35,324 bases of DNA from Lachnospiraceae bacterium UBA3820 (GTDB lineage: Bacteria > Bacillota > Clostridia > Lachnospirales > Lachnospiraceae): the NCBI GenBank assembly GCA_002369325.1, contig DFDU01000110.1, positions 1-35,324 on the forward strand, given 5' to 3'. Position numbers and translations under genes: made by a program. Below the pieces are notes generated by a model that did no database searches, was not told where the DNA came from, and was given only the letters and a program-made list of their open reading frames with translations. Of the stretch, positions 24,846 through 33,840 are shown one piece after another; position 1 is the stretch's first letter; each line of letters starts with the position of its first letter.

Positions 24846-25577
24846 GTGGTAGATGAAAAAAAGGTCAAGCTTATGACCAGACTTGCCATTTATGAAAAGA
24901 AAGAAAAAAACGACGGACTTGTTATGAGCCGTTTTTTTGAAAGAGATTATGTAAGATTCAATGTTTTGAAAACATTGGTTGCGGCCACGGTTGTATATTG
25001 GACTGTGGTTGGAGCTTATGTTTTTGTGAGCTTTGAGGTTATCCTGGATTCCATAAATAATATGGACTATTTCGGCGTAATGTACAGAATACTCGGTTGG
25101 TATGCGGTATTTTGTTTTGTATATTTCCTCTTTGCATATCTGGTCTATTCTTACAGATATGGGAAAAAGCGAAAGGGTCTTACACAATACAACAGTGATT
25201 TGAGAGACCTGATTGAAATTTCCGGTGGACCTATGCATCATGGAAAGCTGGTCAGAAATTCGAATATTGATGTTATCAAGGATGAGGAAAATAACAGAAA
25301 AACTTCTTCTGACAGAGCAAGAAATGTTGTGAACAGATCGGAAATGGTAAAAAATCGTATAAAGAGGGAAGAAGAGGAAAGAAATAAACAAATTATAGAA
25401 AATTCCAGAAGACTTGAGGAAAAGAGAAAAAATAAACAGGCACTTTTGGAACAAAAGCAAAGAGAAAGCGAACAGGCTAAATTTGAAATCCGACAAAAAC
25501 GTATGGCTCTTGAAGAAGAGCAAAGAAGACGAAAAATGCAGAAATCCGATACATACACGAAAGGGGACAATAGGTAA
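24846..25577 (+). CDS. Unrecognised membrane protein with coiled-coil tail
   Basis: A 243-residue protein I do not recognise. The start is GTG at 24846, the first in-frame start after AGGAGA. Two hydrophobic segments lie at about 40-65 and 78-102, preceded by a basic cytoplasmic stretch. The C-terminal 100 residues are almost entirely charged: repeated Arg, Lys, Glu and Gln heptads between about 160 and 240 predict a long coiled coil in the cytoplasm. Its stop overlaps the next gene's ATG by one base. Together with the next gene it precedes cdaA with no terminator between, suggesting a partner role in c-di-AMP synthesis or cell envelope work. No function is assigned. Confidence 0.75.
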   Translation: MVDEKKVKLMTRLAIYEKKEKNDGLVMSRFFERDYVRFNVLKTLVAATVVYWTVVGAYVFVSFEVILDSINNMDYFGVMYRILGWYAVFCFVYFLFAYLVYSYRYGKKRKGLTQYNSDLRDLIEISGGPMHHGKLVRNSNIDVIKDEENNRKTSSDRARNVVNRSEMVKNRIKREEEERNKQIIENSRRLEEKRKNKQALLEQKQRESEQAKFEIRQKRMALEEEQRRRKMQKSDTYTKGDNR

Positions 25578-26566
25578 TGGCAGGATTAATACAAATCAGG
25601 GATGCAATAAGAAATTTTTTGAGAAGATTTGATGAGATTATCACACCGATATTTTGCTTTATCGCAGCCTGGTTTATGTTTTGGTCAATTAATAAATTAT
25701 ATGGTTATTCAGAGCTTTTCGAAAGAGGTATAGTAGTATTTTTATTATCTGTAATCTGTGCATTGGTTTCGGCTCCGGTAGCCGTTTTACTTGGTTCGAT
25801 AGTTATTATATTCAATTGCTTCTTTGTGGCTAAATCCATAGGAGTAATTGCAGTTCTTGTGTTTTTAGTTATATATTGTATGTATATGAGAATGTTTCCT
25901 GATTGTGCGTGGATATTATTTTTTGTGCCTGTTATGTATATATTTAAGATGACATATGCAATACCTCTTATCGTGGCTATATTTGCCGGAGCATCCGGTA
26001 TGGTTCCTGCTGCAATAGGCGTATTTTTGTATAAGTTTGCGATTGCCGTAAATGATTTGAATGGTATGCTTACAACAGCAGTTAAAAAAGATGATGTTGA
26101 TGTATATTCATATCTTATTGACAATGTGCTTAAAAACAAGGAAATGATTTTGACCGGAGTTGTATTTGCGATTGTCATATTGTTGACATTCTTTATATAC
26201 AGACTTCCGTTTGATTATTCGTGGTATGTGGCTATAGGAGCGGGTGGTCTTATAAACGTTCTTGCATTTATGATTGTAAGTGTAATGATGGATATGCAGA
26301 TTTCATTCGGCTCGGTTGTATTCGGATCATTTATAGGAATAATAGTTACGGTGATTGTGCAGATATGTAAGAGGCTGGTGGATTATTCCCGTAAGGAAAT
26401 CGTCCAATTTGAAGATGATAATTATTATTACTATGTAAAAGCAATTCCTAAATATGGGGTATCCGAGAAAAAGAAAACAGTAAAAAAGATAACAGGTCAG
26501 GAGATTGAAGCTAACAGAGCTGCAAGACCTGCAAGGCAGAACAATCCGGGAAATCCCGGAGTTTAA
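25577..26566 (+). CDS. Unrecognised polytopic membrane protein
   Basis: A 329-residue membrane protein that I cannot assign to a named family. Hydrophobic segments run through about 20-40, a dense cluster at 50-155, then about 190-210, 215-238 and 245-265, giving perhaps eight or nine spans. The C-terminal tail of about 55 residues is soluble, with the unusual FEDDNYYYYVKAIPKYG stretch and then a basic, Arg/Pro/Asn-rich end. It is translationally coupled to the preceding coiled-coil protein by a one-base overlap. The cdaA start lies 46 bases downstream without an intervening hairpin. The FEDD-YYYY tail is a possible conserved motif worth using as a query. Confidence 0.75.
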   Translation: MAGLIQIRDAIRNFLRRFDEIITPIFCFIAAWFMFWSINKLYGYSELFERGIVVFLLSVICALVSAPVAVLLGSIVIIFNCFFVAKSIGVIAVLVFLVIYCMYMRMFPDCAWILFFVPVMYIFKMTYAIPLIVAIFAGASGMVPAAIGVFLYKFAIAVNDLNGMLTTAVKKDDVDVYSYLIDNVLKNKEMILTGVVFAIVILLTFFIYRLPFDYSWYVAIGAGGLINVLAFMIVSVMMDMQISFGSVVFGSFIGIIVTVIVQICKRLVDYSRKEIVQFEDDNYYYYVKAIPKYGVSEKKKTVKKITGQEIEANRAARPARQNNPGNPGV

Positions 26567-26612
26567 AAAAGTAACTTGAGTAGAATTATGATGCTTTAAT
26601 GGGGTGTTGGAA

Positions 26613-27485
26613 TTGGAGAGACTTTGGACAATTTTAGGTTCGTATTTTGATTGGTTTTATGTGCCTCATATAGCCATTTCGGATATTTTGGAGATAATTA
26701 TCCTTTCATATCTTATCTATACTCTTATTATGTGGGTAAAGAAGACAAGAGCATGGACGGTTTTCAGAGGTATAATTGTTATAGCCATATTTATGGGATT
26801 TGCAGCAGTATTTAAATTAAATACCATACTATGGTTATTTAGAAATATGATAAGTGTCGGAATTCTCGCTGTGGTTATTTTATTCCAGCCGGAGTTAAGA
26901 CGTGCTCTTGAAGAACTCGGAAAAAAGAATATAATATCTGACGTCTTGATAAGAAATGACAGTATCAAAAGCGATCGTGTAAATGACAATACAATACAGG
27001 AATTAATAAGTGCAGCTACTTTTATGAGTAAAAATAAAACAGGTGCACTTATTGTGATTGAACAAAACGTTCCTTTGGGTGAGTATGAGGCAACAGGAAT
27101 AAATATTGATGCCGCAGTATCAAGACAGCTTGTGGAAAATATTTTTGAGCATAATACGCCACTGCATGACGGTGCGGTCATCATAAGAAATAACAGAGTC
27201 GTGGCTGCGACATGTTATCTTCCTCTTACGGGAAGAAACGATCTTAATAAGGATTTGGGAACCAGACACAGAGCTGCTGTTGGAATCAGTGAGGTTTCCG
27301 ACAGTATGACATTGGTGGTATCCGAAGAAAACGGACAGATATCCATAGCACATGGAGGAACACTCTATGAAAACCTTGATGTTGAAAGCTTGAGAAGCCG
27401 TCTTTCTTCACTTCAGTCAAGCAAGAATTCTCAAAATAAAAAGGGCAGAAAAGCTAAGAGAATAAAAGGGGGCAGGAAGCAATGA
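26613..27485 (+). CDS. cdaA: Diadenylate cyclase CdaA (DisA_N domain)
   Basis: A membrane-bound diadenylate cyclase that makes c-di-AMP from two ATP. Three N-terminal membrane segments (to about residue 90) are followed by a DisA_N catalytic domain. The catalytic motifs are DGA (186-188) and GTRHR (216-220). The start is ambiguous: TTG at 26613 is favoured because GGGGTG lies six bases before it, while GTG at 26604 has no such site; the two differ by three residues. The length is about 290 residues, usual for CdaA. A Lys-rich C-terminal tail follows the domain. The stop overlaps the next gene by four bases, the standard cdaA-cdaR coupling. Confidence 0.93.
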   Translation: MERLWTILGSYFDWFYVPHIAISDILEIIILSYLIYTLIMWVKKTRAWTVFRGIIVIAIFMGFAAVFKLNTILWLFRNMISVGILAVVILFQPELRRALEELGKKNIISDVLIRNDSIKSDRVNDNTIQELISAATFMSKNKTGALIVIEQNVPLGEYEATGINIDAAVSRQLVENIFEHNTPLHDGAVIIRNNRVVAATCYLPLTGRNDLNKDLGTRHRAAVGISEVSDSMTLVVSEENGQISIAHGGTLYENLDVESLRSRLSSLQSSKNSQNKKGRKAKRIKGGRKQ

Positions 27486-28717
27486 AAAAGTTTTTTTTCC
27501 ATAATGTAGGATATAAGCTCCTGGCAATTATTTTTGCCATCCTGCTTTGGCTTGTGGTGGTAAATATTACCGACTATACTATAACGGTAAAAATAGAAGA
27601 TATACCGGTAGACCAGAAAAATTCTGACGTACTTGAGGATTTGGATCAGGTATACGATGTTGTAAAGGGTGATACGGTTGATATTTATGTTAAGGGTAGA
27701 CGTTCCGTTGTAGGTAATCTTACAGCGAGGAATTTTTATGCTTATGCAGATGTAACTCAGATGTCGATTACAAATTCTGTTCAGATTTATGTTGAACCGA
27801 GAAATAAAAGTATAGAGGATGAAATAAGCATAGAATATGTTGACAATATAATGCAGCTAAGCCTCGAGGACAGAGTTAAAGAGCAATTTCCGGTAAAGGT
27901 AGATGTTGAGGGTGAAACGGCTAACGGATATGCGATAGGCGAGACCTTGGCAACTCCGAATATTGTAACGATCGAAGGACCTAAGAGCGCGATTGAAAAA
28001 ATAACTGATGTAACGGTTGTGGTTGATGTGAAGGGAACCGACAAAAATGTAACAGCTGTCGGAGATATATTGCTTCTTGATGCTTATGGCGAGAGAGTCA
28101 AAAACGATAAAATACAATTAAGCCAGACACAGGCAGATGTTGTTATTAATGTTTATCCTACAAAGACAGTTGATATAGACGTTGAAATCAAGGGTAAACC
28201 TGCCGATGAATATGCGATTTCGGATATAGTTTATCAGCCGCAGACCGTGGAAATAGCCGGTGACGAAAATGTGATTAACGGCATAGATAAAATTGAAATA
28301 AATGATATATCGGTAAGCGGTCTTGAAGAGAGTCTTCAGACTACCGTTAATCTTAATGATTACATTCCAGAAGGTGTATTTTTAGCACGACCTGATTCCG
28401 AGATTGCTTTGACCGTCACAATAGAAAAGCTGACAACCAAAAAGATAAATCTTAAGGGAACGGATATAACACTTAAGAATAAAAATAATGATTACGAATA
28501 TGAAATCGAGTCAAGTGATAATATCATAGTAGAGGCATCAGGCCTTGAAAATCTTGTGAGCGGGCTTGATACAAGTGCGATTACTCCGGAGATAGACTGC
28601 TCGGATTTGGGACTTGGTACGCACAATGCGACCATAGAATTTAAGACTATCGACGGTGTTAAATATAATGTGGTTGGCGTTGTGAAAATAAATGTACATA
28701 CTAAGAATAACGAATAA
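27482..28717 (+). CDS. cdaR: CdaA regulatory protein CdaR (YbbR repeats)
   Basis: A 411-residue protein with one N-terminal membrane segment (about 10-28, LLAIIFAILLWLVVVN) and a large extracytoplasmic part. That part is made of about four YbbR repeats of roughly 80 residues, each with a VxVxGxxxxI-type core such as IVTIEGPKSAIEKI and TVEIAGDENVINGI. CdaR binds CdaA at the membrane and modulates its cyclase activity. In many Firmicutes glmM follows, but here a terminator and a sirtuin gene do. It starts inside the last codon of cdaA (ATGA overlap). Confidence 0.92.
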   Translation: MKKFFFHNVGYKLLAIIFAILLWLVVVNITDYTITVKIEDIPVDQKNSDVLEDLDQVYDVVKGDTVDIYVKGRRSVVGNLTARNFYAYADVTQMSITNSVQIYVEPRNKSIEDEISIEYVDNIMQLSLEDRVKEQFPVKVDVEGETANGYAIGETLATPNIVTIEGPKSAIEKITDVTVVVDVKGTDKNVTAVGDILLLDAYGERVKNDKIQLSQTQADVVINVYPTKTVDIDVEIKGKPADEYAISDIVYQPQTVEIAGDENVINGIDKIEINDISVSGLEESLQTTVNLNDYIPEGVFLARPDSEIALTVTIEKLTTKKINLKGTDITLKNKNNDYEYEIESSDNIIVEASGLENLVSGLDTSAITPEIDCSDLGLGTHNATIEFKTIDGVKYNVVGVVKINVHTKNNE

Positions 28718-28722
28718 AAAAG

Positions 28723-28760
28723 AAAGATGCCGATGCATTTTGTGCTTGGCATCTTTTGTT
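28723..28760 (+). terminator. Rho-independent terminator after cdaR
   Basis: AAAGATGCC (28723-28731) pairs perfectly with GGCATCTTT (28748-28756), followed by TGTTTAT. It lies 6 bases past the cdaR stop and closes the operon. Confidence 0.82.
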
Positions 28761-28795
28761 TATAAACTGATATTTTTATATGAGGAGGTAGATTT

Positions 28796-29518
28796 ATGGA
28801 CGAGCAGATTATTAAAAAATTTAAGGATGCGGTTGAAGAATGTAATTATATTGTTTTCTTTGGTGGTGCCGGCGTTTCCACGGAAAGTGGAATACCGGAT
28901 TTTCGAAGCACTGATGGTTTATACAATCAAAAATATAAATATCCCCCTGAAACCATGGTGAGTCATTCGTTTTATATGCATCATACAGAAGAATTCTTTA
29001 AATTTTACAAGGATAAGATGGTTTTTCAGGATGCAAATCCGAATGCTGCACATAAAAAACTTGCGGAGCTTGAGAAACGAGGAAAACTCAAGGCTGTTGT
29101 TACACAAAATATAGATGGACTCCACCAAAAAGCAGGCAGCAGGGAAGTGCTTGAACTTCATGGCTCGGTACACAGAAATTATTGTACAGGCTGTGGCAAA
29201 TTTTTTGATTTGGATTATGTTATGAAACAGGAGAATGTTCCGAAATGTGATGAGTGCGGAGCGATTATAAAGCCTGATGTTGTATTGTATGAAGAAGGAC
29301 TGGACAGTAGTGTTATAGCAAGAACCATTGATCATATTTCTCATGCTGATATGCTTATCATAGGAGGTACATCCCTTGTGGTATATCCTGCTGCCGGACT
29401 AATAGACTATTTTAACGGAAAATATCTTGTTGTTGTAAATATGGCACCTACACCGAGAGATAAAAATGCTGATATTCTGATTAACGGGAAAATAGGAGAA
29501 GTTTTTTCTGCGATATAA
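28796..29518 (+). CDS. cobB: NAD-dependent protein deacylase, Sir2 family
   Basis: A 240-residue sirtuin, the usual bacterial length. The NAD-binding motifs GGAGVSTESGIPDFRS (about 20-35) and TQNIDGLHQKAG are present, with the catalytic His in ELHGSVH. A zinc ribbon is formed by CTGC and CDEC. The ending NMAPTPRDKNADILINGKIGEVF matches the family. It removes acetyl or other acyl groups from lysine in the cytoplasm, yielding nicotinamide and O-acyl-ADP-ribose. Residues for desuccinylase specificity (Tyr and Arg after GAGVS) are not clearly seen, so deacetylase is the default. The start has GAGGAGGT upstream. It is 35 bases before moxR. Confidence 0.93.
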   Translation: MDEQIIKKFKDAVEECNYIVFFGGAGVSTESGIPDFRSTDGLYNQKYKYPPETMVSHSFYMHHTEEFFKFYKDKMVFQDANPNAAHKKLAELEKRGKLKAVVTQNIDGLHQKAGSREVLELHGSVHRNYCTGCGKFFDLDYVMKQENVPKCDECGAIIKPDVVLYEEGLDSSVIARTIDHISHADMLIIGGTSLVVYPAAGLIDYFNGKYLVVVNMAPTPRDKNADILINGKIGEVFSAI

Positions 29519-29552
29519 TAAAAATAATACAAAGAAAAATCCGGAGGGAAAA

Positions 29553-30515
29553 ATGACTGAAAACAAAGAATTGAAAACCGAAACATTAGCTAAGCTTTTA
29601 TCTGACAATGTGTCGAGGGTTATAGTTGATAAGGAAGAACAGATAAAGCTTATTATAACCGGACTGCTGGCCGGAGGACATATACTTATTGAGGATAATC
29701 CGGGTACGGGAAAAACTATGCTTGCCAAGGCCTTTGCAAAGAGCATTAATGTCCCTTTTAAGAGGGTACAATTCACTCCGGATCTGATGCCTTCGGATAT
29801 AACAGGATTAAATATCTATAATCAAAAAAAGGGCGAATTTAATCTGGTTAAAGGACCGGTTTTTACAAGTGTTCTGCTTGCGGATGAGATAAATCGCGCG
29901 ACTCCGAGAACCCAATCAAGTCTGCTTGAAGCTATGGAGGAAAAACAGGTAACAATAGACGGTGAAAGCTTAAAACTTCCGGAACCTTTTGTGGTATTTG
30001 CAACGGAAAATCCTGTCGAGACAAGCGGAACATACCCGCTTCCGGAAGCGGAGCTTGATAGATTTATAATAAAGCTCTCCATGGGAGAAAATGATAAAAA
30101 CGCAGAGCTTGGTATAATAGAGAGATATATTAATGATATGCCGATAGATAGTATTTCATCCGTATGTGATGCCGGAGAAATAATAAAACACAGAGAGAAA
30201 ATCAAGAGGGTTTTTGTACATGATTGTATAAGGTCATACATTGTTGATATAGTACTTGCCACAAGAAAAAACAGTGAACTTAATATGGGCGTCAGCACGA
30301 GAGGAACTCTTGCACTGTTAAGATGCAGTCAGGCATTTGCAGCGATAGAGGGAAGAGGATATGTCGCCCCGGATGATGTAAGATATCTTGCACCTTATGT
30401 TCTCGGACACAGAATACTTGCATTCGGAGGTGCAGGAGATTTCAAACATAACAGAAATATCATCGAAAAGATAGTAGAAGGAATAGAAGTACCCGTTGAA
30501 GATTGGAAGGCATAA
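29553..30515 (+). CDS. MoxR-family AAA+ ATPase
   Basis: A 320-residue AAA+ protein. Walker A is NPGTGKT (49-55), Walker B with sensor features is LLADEINRATPRTQSSLLEAMEE, and VFATENPVETSGTYPLPEAELDRF is the MoxR signature. MoxR ATPases act as chaperone-like remodelling factors, often with VWA or DUF58 partners. The next two genes, a DUF58 protein and a DUF4129-like membrane protein, form the standard MoxR-DUF58-TgpA-type module. The start is clear, with CGGAGGG upstream. The target complex in this organism is unknown. Confidence 0.92.
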   Translation: MTENKELKTETLAKLLSDNVSRVIVDKEEQIKLIITGLLAGGHILIEDNPGTGKTMLAKAFAKSINVPFKRVQFTPDLMPSDITGLNIYNQKKGEFNLVKGPVFTSVLLADEINRATPRTQSSLLEAMEEKQVTIDGESLKLPEPFVVFATENPVETSGTYPLPEAELDRFIIKLSMGENDKNAELGIIERYINDMPIDSISSVCDAGEIIKHREKIKRVFVHDCIRSYIVDIVLATRKNSELNMGVSTRGTLALLRCSQAFAAIEGRGYVAPDDVRYLAPYVLGHRILAFGGAGDFKHNRNIIEKIVEGIEVPVEDWKA

Positions 30516-30518
30516 TAT

Positions 30519-31640
30519 ATGAAACTTGTTGTTGCGATTATTATGGCAATATTTATATATATGTTTCAAAAAAAACTATATGGAAAATATTGGGACAAGG
30601 GTCTTGATGTAAAGGTTGATTTTTATGATTCTTATATCAATCAGGGGGAGCGTTCTTATATTACCGAGGTGATAAATAATGCTAAATTTCTGCCGCTTTC
30701 CATATTGCACGTTAAATTTGCGGCACCTTTAAGTTTTTCTTTTGAGGATAAAGCAAATGCAGCATTGTCCGATTCGTATTACAGAAATGATGTCTTTTCG
30801 GTTATGCCTAATAAACGCATAACCAGAAGATTGTATTTTGATGCAAAAAAAAGGGGCTATTTTGTAATTGACGGAGTAAATGTTATCTCAAAGGATTTCT
30901 TTTTGACTAAAAACTTTGCGAAAAATATATCTCACAAATCTGATATTTATGTGTTTCCGGAAAAAATAGAAAATGAAATGATAGATTCTGTGTTCAGCAT
31001 GGTGATCGGTGATATTGAAAATGACAGAAGTCTTATAGAAGATCCTTTTACATTCCGGGGAATAAGAGAATATGACAGTTCCTGCAGTATGAAGAGAATT
31101 AACTGGAAGGCTACGGCGAAGACGGATAAGCTTATGGTTAATCTTTATAATCACACTTCATTGCAAAATATAAGAGTGCTTTTGAATCTTGATACCAACA
31201 ATATGATCAAAGCCGAATACCTTGATGAAATAAGCATAAGTCTTGCATCATCGGTATGTAAATATTTTTTAAATAAAAATCTTAATGTTGCAGTTTCATC
31301 GAACGGTTTGGATGTTATAACCAAAAGCAGGGGAGAAGTTGAACCCGGTTCATCGCTTAAACATATGCTTTCCGTGGACAAATATCTTTCCCGTCTGGAA
31401 GGACAGGACGGTATAGATGCTTTTATGGAAATTATCGATGAGGAAATTTATTTAAACAGAAATAATACGACTTATGTAATCATATCTCCGTATTATAAGG
31501 AAGATTTGCTTAAGAAGCTGGATTATATGGAAAAGAAAGGTACCGGAATATTTATGCTTGTACCTTATTATAATATTCACGGATATAACAGATTGCGTTC
31601 CTATATGCATGGCTGGGAGGTGAATATATATGAAACCTAA
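30519..31640 (+). CDS. DUF58 domain protein
   Basis: A 373-residue protein with a hydrophobic N-terminus (about 1-14) serving as a membrane anchor and a beta-rich middle. The DUF58 signature DPFTFRGIREYDSSCSMKRINW (about 176-197) follows. The C-terminal region from about 215 resembles a von Willebrand A-like fold as described for this family. It starts three bases after the moxR stop, so translation is coupled. DUF58 proteins are thought to work with MoxR ATPases, but the biochemical role is not settled. Confidence 0.9.
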   Translation: MKLVVAIIMAIFIYMFQKKLYGKYWDKGLDVKVDFYDSYINQGERSYITEVINNAKFLPLSILHVKFAAPLSFSFEDKANAALSDSYYRNDVFSVMPNKRITRRLYFDAKKRGYFVIDGVNVISKDFFLTKNFAKNISHKSDIYVFPEKIENEMIDSVFSMVIGDIENDRSLIEDPFTFRGIREYDSSCSMKRINWKATAKTDKLMVNLYNHTSLQNIRVLLNLDTNNMIKAEYLDEISISLASSVCKYFLNKNLNVAVSSNGLDVITKSRGEVEPGSSLKHMLSVDKYLSRLEGQDGIDAFMEIIDEEIYLNRNNTTYVIISPYYKEDLLKKLDYMEKKGTGIFMLVPYYNIHGYNRLRSYMHGWEVNIYET

Positions 31641-32847
31641 GATTGCGATATTTCAGGGAGGATTAAGGCTTGTATATGAATGGCTTTTTTCTGTCTTATG
31701 CTCCTATTTTATTATAATAATATTTATGGGTGAAAAGCCTGACGGTTTTATGGAACTTGCACTTCTTATGATATATCTTGCTTCCTATTGGATAAGAAAA
31801 AGAGCGGGGTATAATATCTGGATATTTGCCGTGCATGTAGTTCTTTTGACTTCGATATTATTGCTTCCTTTTTCTTCAAGCACTAAATGGGTTTTGTCCG
31901 GAATAATCATATATCAGTTCAGTGAAGCTTTGGTTTATGAAAAAAAGGGGAATTTCGTTAATTTCAGTGATGTGCCGTGGCCGACTTTTTTTGTGAGTGT
32001 AGTCATATACGCCTACGGATATGCCACAAAAAGCAGCCTTCTTACAACGGGAGCTTACATAATCCCGATAATATTGATAGTTCTTTATCTGCTTATTATA
32101 TATATTGACGGATTAAATGTTTATCTGGAATCAACAAAAAATGTTTCCGGGCTGCCTGTAAAAAAGATTGTATTCGTCAATTCTTCTATAGTGATTGCCG
32201 TTATCGTATTGCTTTTGGCCGGCATGCTTTTGGGACATGCACTGGGGCTTTCGTCGGCTTTGTATAAGGGACTTAAGGCAGTTGTTTTTCTTTTGTCTTA
32301 TGTGATATTTGCCATAAGACTTATGTTTATTTTTTTACTTAGACCGCTTACGAAAACTACAAGTGATAAGATGCAATATGAGCAAAATAAATTCGGCGAT
32401 TTTTTGTCCGAGCATGCCGATGATACCGTAGGAATACTGGATATGATATATAAAACAGTCGCCATATTGATTGTAATATATATATTATTTAAGTTTGCCG
32501 GATTAATTATTAAGCTTCTTATGAAGAAAAGAACGGTATACGGAGACAGGATTGAGGAAGCCGTTGTATCGAATAGAAGGGTTGATGTGACCGGAATAAA
32601 AAGAGAAAAGAAAAATATTTTTTCTTCGGAATATAAGTTCAGAAAGCTGTATCGAGAAAGGGTTTTGAGACACAGATACGATATTCGTCTTAATGCTTAT
32701 AAGACTGTAAGAGACATAAGGGATGAACTTTATAAAAACGAGCTTGATGATATAACAAAAATCACCGCAGCTTACGAAGAAGTAAGATACGGTGATAAGA
32801 AAGTCACAAAGGAAATGATGAAATTATTTGACCGTTTCACCGAGTAA
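31630..32847 (+). CDS. Polytopic membrane protein with DUF4129-like C-terminus
   Basis: A 405-residue membrane protein with about nine or ten hydrophobic segments between residues 15 and 300, then a basic cytoplasmic tail. The end of the tail, ITKITAAYEEVRYGDKKVT, resembles the C-terminal helix of DUF4129 proteins. In the usual MoxR-DUF58 module the third gene is TgpA, with a transglutaminase core between membrane parts and DUF4129. No Cys-His-Asp transglutaminase core is visible here. The start overlaps the DUF58 gene by 11 bases and has GGGAGGTGA upstream. Its 3' end overlaps the convergent DHH gene by 24 bases. Confidence 0.7.
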   Translation: MKPKIAIFQGGLRLVYEWLFSVLCSYFIIIIFMGEKPDGFMELALLMIYLASYWIRKRAGYNIWIFAVHVVLLTSILLLPFSSSTKWVLSGIIIYQFSEALVYEKKGNFVNFSDVPWPTFFVSVVIYAYGYATKSSLLTTGAYIIPIILIVLYLLIIYIDGLNVYLESTKNVSGLPVKKIVFVNSSIVIAVIVLLLAGMLLGHALGLSSALYKGLKAVVFLLSYVIFAIRLMFIFLLRPLTKTTSDKMQYEQNKFGDFLSEHADDTVGILDMIYKTVAILIVIYILFKFAGLIIKLLMKKRTVYGDRIEEAVVSNRRVDVTGIKREKKNIFSSEYKFRKLYRERVLRHRYDIRLNAYKTVRDIRDELYKNELDDITKITAAYEEVRYGDKKVTKEMMKLFDRFTE

Positions 32848-33801
32848 ATGAGTGAAACGATTAATGATTTCTTCATCGGGATTTTCTCCGAGCATATATA
32901 TATCCTCGGCTTTGATAAGTCCGCCTGCCATGGAAGGATGTCCGCCGCCGGAGCCGATATCACTAAGAGCGAGATTGATTACGGAGCCGGCGTCAATATT
33001 TTTGTTTTCGGAACGTATGGAAAACTTATAGCCGTCTTCACGTTTTGAATAAATCACAGTTACATCTACGCTGTTAAGCTCAAGCATAAAGTCGGAGATG
33101 ATACCTATAAGGGCATCGGGACATGAAAAAGGTATGCATGCAAAGCCTATTGTTCCGTATATTTTTATGTTTTCGATGGCGGCACCATATGCTTTAAGGT
33201 CGTTTAATTCCATATTGTTATGTTCGAGAACTTTAAGCATATCGTTATCTGCCTTTGGATAAAGAAATTTAAACATATCAATATCCAAAATTGTGGTTCC
33301 TCTTGAAAAATTGAGTGTATCGGACTTTAATCCGTAAAGAAGAGCGGAGGCTGTATGCTTGTCCGGTGTAAGATTAAGATCTTCGAAATACTTGGCAATA
33401 ATAGTTGAACAGCTTCCCACAAAACGTATATCACTATATTTATATTCTGTATTTACATATACCGGATGATGATCGACGCAGGCTATTTCATCGCCTATAA
33501 AGTCCGTAATGTTTCCGTTTCCTTTTTGTGAATCTACACATACTATATAGTCGTTTTCTGACATGTTATCTCTTATTTGGTCGTAAGAAAAAATCTTTAT
33601 ATTAAATACCTCAGTCATTTTTTTTGTACTTAATTTATCAATTCGTCCTTCATAACAAAGAGTGGAATCAATATCAAAGTGCTTGAATATATTTTGAAGA
33701 CCGAATGCCGAAGCGATTGCATCGGGATCCGGGAAATTATGAGTCTGAATGTAAATGTGACGACCTTTGCATATTTCAATCAGTTTTTTGCAATCTGACA
33801 T
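32824..33801 (-). CDS. DHH/DHHA1 phosphoesterase, NrnA-like
   Basis: A 325-residue DHH-family hydrolase. Motifs in order are HNFPDPDAIAS (about 21-31, metal Asp residues), CVDSQ, VDHHP (the DHH motif, about 108-112), and near the C-terminus GGGHPSMAGG, the DHHA1 nucleotide-binding loop. NrnA-type enzymes are Mn-dependent and degrade nanoRNA, 3'-phosphoadenosine 5'-phosphate and, in several Firmicutes, pApA from c-di-AMP breakdown. The nearby cdaA makes the last role attractive, but it lies on a separate transcript. AGGAGGATA precedes the ATG on the minus strand. Cytoplasmic, no membrane segment. Confidence 0.88.
   Translation of the reverse strand: MSDCKKLIEICKGRHIYIQTHNFPDPDAIASAFGLQNIFKHFDIDSTLCYEGRIDKLSTKKMTEVFNIKIFSYDQIRDNMSENDYIVCVDSQKGNGNITDFIGDEIACVDHHPVYVNTEYKYSDIRFVGSCSTIIAKYFEDLNLTPDKHTASALLYGLKSDTLNFSRGTTILDIDMFKFLYPKADNDMLKVLEHNNMELNDLKAYGAAIENIKIYGTIGFACIPFSCPDALIGIISDFMLELNSVDVTVIYSKREDGYKFSIRSENKNIDAGSVINLALSDIGSGGGHPSMAGGLIKAEDIYMLGENPDEEIINRFTHLLGETVK
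32833..32859. terminator. Hairpin spanning both convergent stops, possible bidirectional terminator
   Basis: CGTTTCAC (32833-32840) pairs with GTGAAACG (32852-32859) around an 11-base loop that holds the plus-strand stop. There is no long T run on either side, so function as a terminator is uncertain. Confidence 0.4.
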
Positions 33802-33840
33802 TTTATCTTATCCTCCTGATATAACGTAGATTATATTATG

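Noticed and set aside
24828..25523. 231-codon open frame on the minus strand
   Set aside because: It lies opposite the coiled-coil membrane protein gene, has a Phe/Leu/Ser-rich antisense composition, no ribosome binding site and no recognisable motif.
28692..28961. 89-codon plus-strand frame across the cdaR end and sirtuin start
   Set aside because: It runs through a terminator and the strong sirtuin start in another frame, with no coding support.
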